Assembly: GCF_020623625.1 (NCBI RefSeq)
Contig: NC_060203.1
Span: 1,302,001 to 1,366,000 of the forward strand
Reading direction: 5' to 3'
DNA from: Saccharomycodes ludwigii
Taxonomy: Eukaryota; Ascomycota; Saccharomycetes; Saccharomycodales; Saccharomycodaceae
Length of the DNA stretch: 64,000 bases
The first letter of the stretch is position 1; each line of letters starts with the position of its first letter. Shown here one piece after another: positions 59,301 through 64,000 of the stretch. The position numbers and the translations under genes are program-made. Under the pieces are notes generated by a model. That model was not told where the DNA came from. It saw nothing but the letters and a program-made list of their open reading frames with translations, and ran no database searches.

Positions 59301-59940
59301 TGAAAAGGCCAATAAGTTACATGATGATAACCGTATAGTTAATAATATTAATTTTAAACCTAATTTTCCTGTGAAAAAGACTCTGTTTGATTTATTGGGA
59401 GAAGAAGACGACGATGAAGAGGAAGAAGAAACAGAAGATGATATTAATTCAACGGATAATAAAGATGGAAGTAATACCCAAAGTTTGCACAATGATTTAC
59501 ATGCTGACAAAAAGAATTATACTAATAGTACCACTAGTAGTACTAATATAAATACATATCAAATACCGCTACATAGAGATTCCGATTCGGACTCAGACGA
59601 TGATTATATCGATCCTAACGATGATGGCTTGTCATATGCTAAACCAAATCATCCATTATATTCTAATAACTTTGACATAATATCACGACAACAACAACAA
59701 ATGGGGCGCGATAATGATGATGATAATAATGAATATGATGATGTTGATGATGATTATGATGAAGATGCTGTTTTAAGAGAAGAAATCATGGGAGAAGAAG
59801 AAGATGATGATGATGAGGATACAAGCTTGTGTAGGCAAGATAGCAGTGATAACATGCAATGGGATGCAGTGGAACAGAATAGGATTATGAACATGGTTAA
59901 CTATAATAATAGTCGTTCGCAAAAGAAAAAGAAAATTTGA
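56332..59940 (+). CDS. SAP190: SIT4 phosphatase-associated protein (SAP185/SAP190 ancestor)
   Basis: The 1202-residue protein belongs to the SAPS family, which binds the PP6-type phosphatase Sit4 and directs it in G1 progression and, with Elongator, in tRNA modification. The start MSVSFWARPKTNSNIVDILNRAF and the LDEFLTDEDLYRSL segment are typical, as are PPLMDFLLKIISTDKPES, the helical repeats over about residues 330-620 (CVGIIIEIIRKNNSDYDFVQVMY, HPPHMRDPIYLGHLI, EPLGLDRFKVCELVAELLHCSN), and NNIRLGYMGHLTLIAEEVAKF near 780-800. The last ~350 residues are highly acidic with long Asp/Glu runs. S. cerevisiae has two genes (SAP185 YJL098W, SAP190 YKR028W, each about 1035-1060 residues) from genome duplication; one is here. 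The symbol marks the family pair. Confidence 0.93.
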   Translation: MSVSFWARPKTNSNIVDILNRAFIKQDNKTEINNQAQKAEEQNEEEQKEEEKEKENETHASHLDEKTRLELYKPNLEILDEFLTDEDLYRSLFIDPPDESENYGLTLLDYFTRPEVLSALLDYILDEAYVHDEIEFINNDEQDEGDNIVQDEEICKSKQKDKHETSDQQENKEEEQEEEDSENKNKDDECYEFSEETAIKKIESNEFISKANLAAEILSIDLMEITAVFLEHDFLITKLWSLLEKYSVISNDASSSFLKINERLLQFAELGGLYGDNSLGNSAGETEQTPPQLSNQQQDPSETENSIDVITDSMNEDNPALYEQQQMYTPILDRPILDKFLRLIIKREKMVDKFIKHIELPPLMDFLLKIISTDKPESANYITLALKQEMLIEKLLDCLTSEHSSTAQSTASDFIKALVAISANSNNEIASAIGPNELTRYLVSPIIVAKIGQIMLQGGLPLSNCVGIIIEIIRKNNSDYDFVQVMYTTVESHPPHMRDPIYLGHLIKYFAENMDKFNDILCHKQENKLSTPFGEIEPLGLDRFKVCELVAELLHCSNMALLNEPRGEVVVYERDVIRQHNIDLFVHTSKLPILQVENKQQEIELDKGIANLTITGNPNIEEDNKSEPNKIDDNGAEDSKLIKSEENSSSDDKEESTSSKNSDEDSDGGHNQNNVGFNNTHEVQEEAQGQPHDSNEILDTEESLRIDPVVGDQLKISLQDYDIVSTIMKMLFTFPWNNFLHNVVFDIVQQILNGPLQEGYNKFLIADLFKKTHITQLIMQGDKDCEGYHLENNIRLGYMGHLTLIAEEVAKFAAYLQDMDIRLSDTSVESALTDKKWVEYTDVVLSEIREKYSTVFGDFNVDMYDVLGTNGEMNQEEDMNQQDYKEGSQEEEDDDDDEQGDYPEDDDEEENIVQRFTNRNTKFELVDQNDEDGDNDEDDNDDDDDDDDADNYGYTDERAAQENIYIDTELSDEEEDEGVDTNEEGDKLRSEKANKLHDDNRIVNNINFKPNFPVKKTLFDLLGEEDDDEEEEETEDDINSTDNKDGSNTQSLHNDLHADKKNYTNSTTSSTNINTYQIPLHRDSDSDSDDDYIDPNDDGLSYAKPNHPLYSNNFDIISRQQQQMGRDNDDDNNEYDDVDDDYDEDAVLREEIMGEEEDDDDEDTSLCRQDSSDNMQWDAVEQNRIMNMVNYNNSRSQKKKKI

Positions 59941-60474
59941 TTGGCAAAAACAATAAATCGTTATTTTTATTCTAGTTTGAGGGTCATATTGGTATTAATA
60001 GTTGATAATTCACAATTTTTTTTTTTTTTTTTTTGTTTTTTTTGTCTACTACTTGTCCTTTTCCCTTTTTTTTAAAAAAGAAGAAAATCAACAATAAAAT
60101 TAACTTCTATATTATAAATATATTTATATACATATATGTATATTTCATTATTCAATTTATCTAATTGTACTTTAATATTATTTTTTTTTTTATTTGAGAG
60201 TTTGTACAGTGGAAATTTCGAAGGGATTCTTTGAATGGACGCATTTTCAAAAATGCCATTTAAAAAATAAAAAAAAAAAAAAATAAAAAAAAACTGCGAA
60301 ATTTCCCTGAGAGACGCGACTAAATTGCTTCTGACAACGAAATTCAGTCGAAATCGAATTTGTAAGCGATTCGTACTTTACATATATAACATTATCTTTA
60401 ATTACAACACCATTGTTATATATCAACTTACAACTTTCTAAGTAGCGTAACACGTAATATAATTCACCATATAA
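59941..60474. other. Space between SAP gene and broken Myb/SANT-like gene
   Basis: This 534-bp stretch starts with T-rich sequence and TA patches. From about 60210 to 60400 it is more complex, with inverted elements (CGACT/AGTCG near 60318-60352 and CGAAATCG/CGATTCG near 60350-60374). It may hold the former promoter of the broken gene. Nothing else is visible. Confidence 0.45.
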
Positions 60475-61430
60475 GTGAATGATTTGGATCAGGGCAATAA
60501 ATCACTTAAAGAACCACAAGACGTAAGTCAAAACGTTTATTCAGTACAAGAACATGTATCTGATGGTGAAATAGATTCAAGCACAGACAATGTCGATAAT
60601 TTGAAACCCGGAAAAAAAAGAGCAACACATTCAGATTGGTTATTTTTTTTAACAAGTTTAATGAATGTTGCATAGTCTGCCTTTTGTTCTAGAAAAAAAG
60701 TAAGAGATGCCACCTGGAAAAAATTATTGAAAGATTTCAATAAAGAAACAGGCTTAAACTATAAACAGGTTCGTACTTTAAAAACTAAATTTTATCAGTT
60801 TAAAAAGGAATGTGATCGTGAAGATTCCGAATATAAAAATAAAACGGACAAAGGTGCTGAAGATGGGCACATAACTGAGGCATATATCATTCATCACATT
60901 GAAAATGTACTCGACGAACTAGAGGAAGTAGAGGAAAGAGAAAGAAACAAACAAAGGGAAAGGGAGAACAATAAAATCAAATTAATAAAAAAAGCTCTTA
61001 GGAAGGTGAAAATGCAACCTAACATTCTTTATGATATACCTAGTTCTGAAAGTTTTAATTCTTCTAAAGCAACACTCGATGAATTGACACCTAATGATAA
61101 AACACAGGACGATAGAGTCTTTAGGTTATTGGTATCTTATACTGATAATAAAACTAGTAAGAAAGATAGAATTAAACAAAGAAAACGTAGACATAAATTA
61201 GAAATGGATTTAAAAGTATTAAAGAATGATATAAAAGATTTAAGAGTATTAAAGAATGATATAAAAGATTTAGAGTAATAAAGAATGATATAAAAGATTT
61301 AAGAGTATTAAAGAATGATATAAAAGAATTGAAAGATAATACACAAAAAATGAGGAACAACTCGGATGCCTTTCAAAAGCAAATTATCGAGTTATTACAA
61401 AATTCAAATGACAAAGCTGGGAAAAAATAG
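60475..61430 (+). pseudogene. Broken gene with Myb/SANT-like DNA-binding domain and coiled-coil tail
   Basis: A frame from 60475 can be followed to 61430 as about 317 codons with lesions: GTG where a start codon would be expected, an in-frame TAG at 60673-60675, and a one-base deletion inside a tandem repeat near 61272 that causes an early stop at 61276-61278. The retained protein has a Myb/SANT-like (PF12776-type) pattern: THSDWLFFLTSL, then RDATWKKLLKDFNKETGLNYKQVRTLKTKFYQFKKEC. It is followed by a long Glu/Arg/Lys helix (about codons 135-175) and a C-terminal coiled coil built of 10-residue repeats (VLKNDIKDLR), ending QIIELLQNSNDKAGKK. Such domains occur in plain DNA-transposon accessory proteins and in genes derived from them, so this may be a transposon or domesticated remnant. 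No terminal inverted repeats are evident. It stands between genes adjacent in S. cerevisiae (SAP185, PHS1). Confidence 0.75.
61216..61334 (+). repeat. 30-bp tandem repeats in the broken Myb/SANT-like gene
   Basis: Four units with the core GTATTAAAGAATGATATAAA lie at 61216-61245, 61246-61274 (one base short), 61275-61304 and 61305-61334 (diverging at its end). They encode 10-residue coiled-coil repeats; the short unit shifts the frame. Confidence 0.93.
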
Positions 61431-61967
61431 ATGAAAAAAACAAAAAAAAAAAAAAAACTTTATTTAAAAATATATGTGAATTAAATACAAATTCGATAAT
61501 TAATTAATTTAAAAGTCATTGGTGTTAAATGTTATTTATTGTCGTTATGGCTTCCTAGAAATTTTGAAAAGGATGTTACCATGTGATTATCAAAAGGATA
61601 TATACAGTCGTTATAACAAAGTAATTCTTCACCCTTAGTAGAATAAAAGACTTTGCTGAACCTTTTTTTCTTTTTTTTTTTTTTTTTTTTTTTTGTTATA
61701 TGTAAAATAGTTAAAGGTGTCTTATTTTCCGCAGCCTTTTTTTTTCGAATTTGTGAATTAAGTTTCTACGTCAAGTCATTGCACAACGTTTAATTTTGAA
61801 AGTGAAAGCCTTACGCATTTTCCTCAATATTCTTTCTCTCTTCTCAAAGGAAAAAAGAAAAAAGAAAAGAAAAATATTTAAATACTTACTCTTTTTTTTT
61901 TTTGTAAACTCTTTTTACTTTTTTGATTGCATATTTGAAAGTAAATATCAAAAAATCGATAGCAAGA
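61431..61967. other. Space before PHS1
   Basis: This 537-bp stretch has A and T runs (notably about 61671-61694) and no supported gene. It includes the PHS1 promoter. An in-frame TTG at 61923 upstream of the PHS1 ATG is not a start. Confidence 0.5.
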
Positions 61968-62663
61968 ATGGCACCTATTAAAAGTAAGAAGACAACTACT
62001 AAAAAGTTGAAACCAATTTATCATCCTTTAGTGCTCTACAATTTACTTTCTGGTTTAATATGGGGTTACCATTTATATAATACCTTGTTTTTATACCCTA
62101 AAATTGGACAACCACAATTTTATTTTGAAACAAATAAATCGTTGACCATAATTCAAACATTTGCTGTAATTGAAATTTTAAATTCCTTGTTTGGTTTTGT
62201 TCGTTCTCCATTAACAACAACTGTAGCCCAAGTTTCGTCTAGATTGTTGATTGTTTGGGGTATTTTTCAAGTTTTACCAAACTCACCAGCCACCAATACT
62301 AATAAAATAATTTATGTTACATTATCATTAGCTTGGTCCATCACTGAAGTTGTAAGATACTTGTATTACTTCTTTAATTTGATTCAACCTGAACCCCCCT
62401 TTATTTTAAGTTTACTTAGGTACAATTTATTTTGGATTTTATATCCAACTGGAGTTGGTAGTGAATTATTAATCATTTACTATTCATTGAATGAAGCTGC
62501 TCAAAATATTTCCTATGTATACAAATATTTTTTGATATTTAGTATGTTATCTTATATTCCAGGTTTCCCAGTTTTGTTTATTCATATGATTCATCAAAGA
62601 AAAAAAGTTATGAAACAATTATTTGCTAAGAATCAAGATGGCCTGAATAAAAAGAAGAATTGA
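61968..62663 (+). CDS. PHS1: 3-hydroxyacyl-CoA dehydratase of the very-long-chain fatty acid elongase
   Basis: The 231-residue membrane protein is Phs1 (S. cerevisiae 217), which dehydrates 3-hydroxyacyl-CoA in the ER elongation cycle that makes very-long-chain fatty acids for sphingolipids. About six hydrophobic spans follow a lysine-rich N-terminus. The active-site tyrosine and glutamate appear in YPTGVGSE at residues 159-166. Other family blocks are HPLVLYNLLSGLIWGYHLY, LEILN-like EILNSLFGFVRSP and WSITEVVRYLYYFF. The C-terminus KKKN is a dilysine-type ER-retention ending. The start is the ATG at 61968 (MAPIKSKK). The MRPL49 neighbour matches YJL097W/YJL096W. Confidence 0.96.
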   Translation: MAPIKSKKTTTKKLKPIYHPLVLYNLLSGLIWGYHLYNTLFLYPKIGQPQFYFETNKSLTIIQTFAVIEILNSLFGFVRSPLTTTVAQVSSRLLIVWGIFQVLPNSPATNTNKIIYVTLSLAWSITEVVRYLYYFFNLIQPEPPFILSLLRYNLFWILYPTGVGSELLIIYYSLNEAAQNISYVYKYFLIFSMLSYIPGFPVLFIHMIHQRKKVMKQLFAKNQDGLNKKKN

Positions 62664-63337
62664 TATTATTTCTCAGAGGGACATATTATAATATATTCAC
62701 ATATATTTTTTACTACTTTTTTTTTTTTTTTTACAAGTAATTTAATTTAAGTTTGTCTTCTTTTACCCTAGAAAGGTGTATCATTTGTAGTGATAAGATG
62801 GAAAATATAGTAAGTTGGTAGTCTCTGTATATTTTCAAGCTAGTTAGAAATTTGATCGTTTTATAAGAATTGGCCTTTCATGCAACTTGATTATAATGAT
62901 ATAATGAATTGATTCATTATTTAAATTGTAAATATGAATAAATCCATCGATACGCAGTAAAAAATGGGAGGAAAAAGACATACAAAGTCCGTAATTCTCG
63001 GTCTGACTACTTGTAAATATCGGTCGGGTAACGTATTAATACATCATTACAGATTCAAAATCCATTATCATCCGTACACCAAAATACAAATTGTTATAGT
63101 AAAAAAAGAAAAAAAGAATAAAAAAAAAAAAAAAAAAAAAAACTTTTTCCTTACTTTTCCCTCTTTTTCTGTCACACTTTTCCAAGTTTTATCTGGTAAT
63201 AGAATCTTTCTTACATCACGTCAACAGATCACTGTTTCTACTATTAGCCCACCGAAGGACATTCATTCTAGGAAACTTGAGGGAGAAAATCAAAATAGCT
63301 CATTTATACGGAAAATTAATCAAACACAATTTTTGAC
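62664..63337. other. Space between PHS1 and MRPL49
   Basis: This 674-bp stretch contains a T run (62717-62732), an A run (63119-63140) and a Reb1 site at 63025-63032. An ATG frame from 62964 crosses the A run and overlaps the MRPL49 start; I do not believe it is a gene. Confidence 0.55.
63025..63032 (-). promoter_or_regulatory. Reb1-binding site upstream of MRPL49
   Basis: CGGGTAAC is the complement of the Reb1 site GTTACCCG. It lies about 305 bp before the MRPL49 ATG and beside a poly-A run, a common yeast promoter layout that keeps nucleosomes off. GC-rich 8-mers are rare here, so chance is unlikely but not excluded. Confidence 0.65.
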
Positions 63338-63892
63338 ATGAATTACTTACGTGCTTCTTCTCCATCGCAGCTAACAAAAATTATTGCCAAACCATCATCG
63401 TTATTTTTATTAAAGAAAACTTTTACTACATTTCCAGCATTATTCAGTGATGTAAGCGTTAAAAGCATATCATCTGTTACACCCAATATAGCAGTTGCTG
63501 ATAATAAAACAACTGTAAAACCAAATATTCCCAGTGTTAATTTGAAATCTTTAAAATTAAGTAACGAACTATATGCTATTTTTAAAATTCATAACAGACC
63601 ATATTTAGTTACTGAAGGTGATAAAGTTATTTTGCCATTTAAGATGAAAAATGTTGAAATCGGTGATATTTTGCAATTAAATGATGTTGTAACCATTGGC
63701 TCAAGAAACTACAAGTTGGTTGATTACCCAATAGCTTCAAATTTGTATTCCTTAAAAGCAGTTGTTTTAGAAAAAACTAAGAGACCAATGAGAATCAGAG
63801 AGGTTACTAAACAGAGGAATAGAAAAGTTCGCCATGCCATGAACAAGGCTGATTTAACCATTTTAAGAATTACTGAATTGAAAATTAAATAG
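63338..63892 (+). CDS. MRPL49: Mitochondrial large-subunit ribosomal protein bL21m
   Basis: The 184-residue protein matches mitochondrial L21 (S. cerevisiae Mrpl49, 161 residues). A Ser/Lys/Thr-rich, acid-free N-terminus (about residues 1-40) is a mitochondrial presequence. The L21 domain runs from about residue 75: [47 protein letters not shown], then a basic C-terminal part ([22 protein letters not shown]) that contacts rRNA. The start is the ATG at 63338, placed to include the presequence. It is the last gene in the window and matches YJL096W after PHS1. Confidence 0.92.
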   Translation: MNYLRASSPSQLTKIIAKPSSLFLLKKTFTTFPALFSDVSVKSISSVTPNIAVADNKTTVKPNIPSVNLKSLKLSNELYAIFKIHNRPYLVTEGDKVILPFKMKNVEIGDILQLNDVVTIGSRNYKLVDYPIASNLYSLKAVVLEKTKRPMRIREVTKQRNRKVRHAMNKADLTILRITELKIK

Positions 63893-64000
63893 TAAGTTAT
63901 AATTCTTTTTTCTTTACTTTTTTTTTTTTTTTTTTTTTTTCCAATAAACCTGGTAATTAACAATAAGCATATATAATATTTTATAATCGTACAATGTAGT
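63893..64000. other. MRPL49 3' flank
   Basis: The last 108 bp hold the MRPL49 3' region with a T run (about 63919-63940). Nothing else is visible. Confidence 0.5.

Noticed and set aside
62964-63341. 125-residue ATG frame between PHS1 and MRPL49
   Set aside because: It runs through a poly-A tract (giving poly-Lys), overlaps the MRPL49 start and shows no recognisable motif; it lies in what should be promoter sequence with a Reb1 site.

Overview
The window is a piece of a nuclear chromosome from a budding yeast (order Saccharomycetales). It is strongly AT-rich, with long poly(dA:dT) runs in almost every intergenic space. All recognisable protein genes are intact single-exon reading frames except LSB6, which needs a one-base frame change, and one decayed gene. 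The only intron I can support is in a tRNA gene.

Nearly every recognisable gene has a named Saccharomyces cerevisiae counterpart, and the order interleaves two S. cerevisiae regions: chromosome X (UTP10, PRM10, IME2, PAM16, GSM1, MEF2, GSH1, LSB6, CHS6, SAP185, PHS1, MRPL49) and chromosome XI (SPO14, GMH1, SET3, RQT4, DBP7, RPC37, GCN3, BCH2, SAP190). Each ohnolog pair (SET3/SET4, CHS6/BCH2, SAP185/SAP190) appears once. That is the pattern of a lineage that split off before the whole-genome duplication. Extreme AT content, asparagine-rich proteins and long intergenic spaces suggest the Saccharomycodaceae, for example Saccharomycodes. This placement is inference, not proof.

Layout: 1-1296 3' end of SPO14; 2267-5735 two unrecognised genes; 6116-16358 GMH1, UTP10 and PRM10, all on the minus strand; 18326-28270 IME2, a flavin amine oxidase, SET3 and PAM16, all plus; 29489-41109 a CCCH zinc-finger gene, RQT4, GSM1, DBP7, RPC37 and GCN3 in mixed orientation; 41480-55090 MEF2, an intron-bearing tRNA-Arg(ACG), GSH1, LSB6 and a ChAPs gene; 56332-63892 a SIT4-associated protein gene, a broken Myb/SANT-like gene, PHS1 and MRPL49.

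The genes are mostly unlinked housekeeping functions: ribosome assembly (UTP10, DBP7), translation (GCN3, RQT4, MEF2, MRPL49), RNA polymerase III (RPC37), mitochondrial import (PAM16), membrane lipids and trafficking (SPO14, GMH1, LSB6, PHS1, ChAPs), redox (GSH1) and meiosis/chromatin (IME2, SET3). The IME2 promoter carries two Ume6-type URS1 sites. The parts that do not fit the conserved order are the oxidase gene, the CCCH gene, the two orphans near the left end, the tRNA with its upstream 31-bp repeats, the Myb/SANT-like pseudogene, and two unusually complex non-coding islands.
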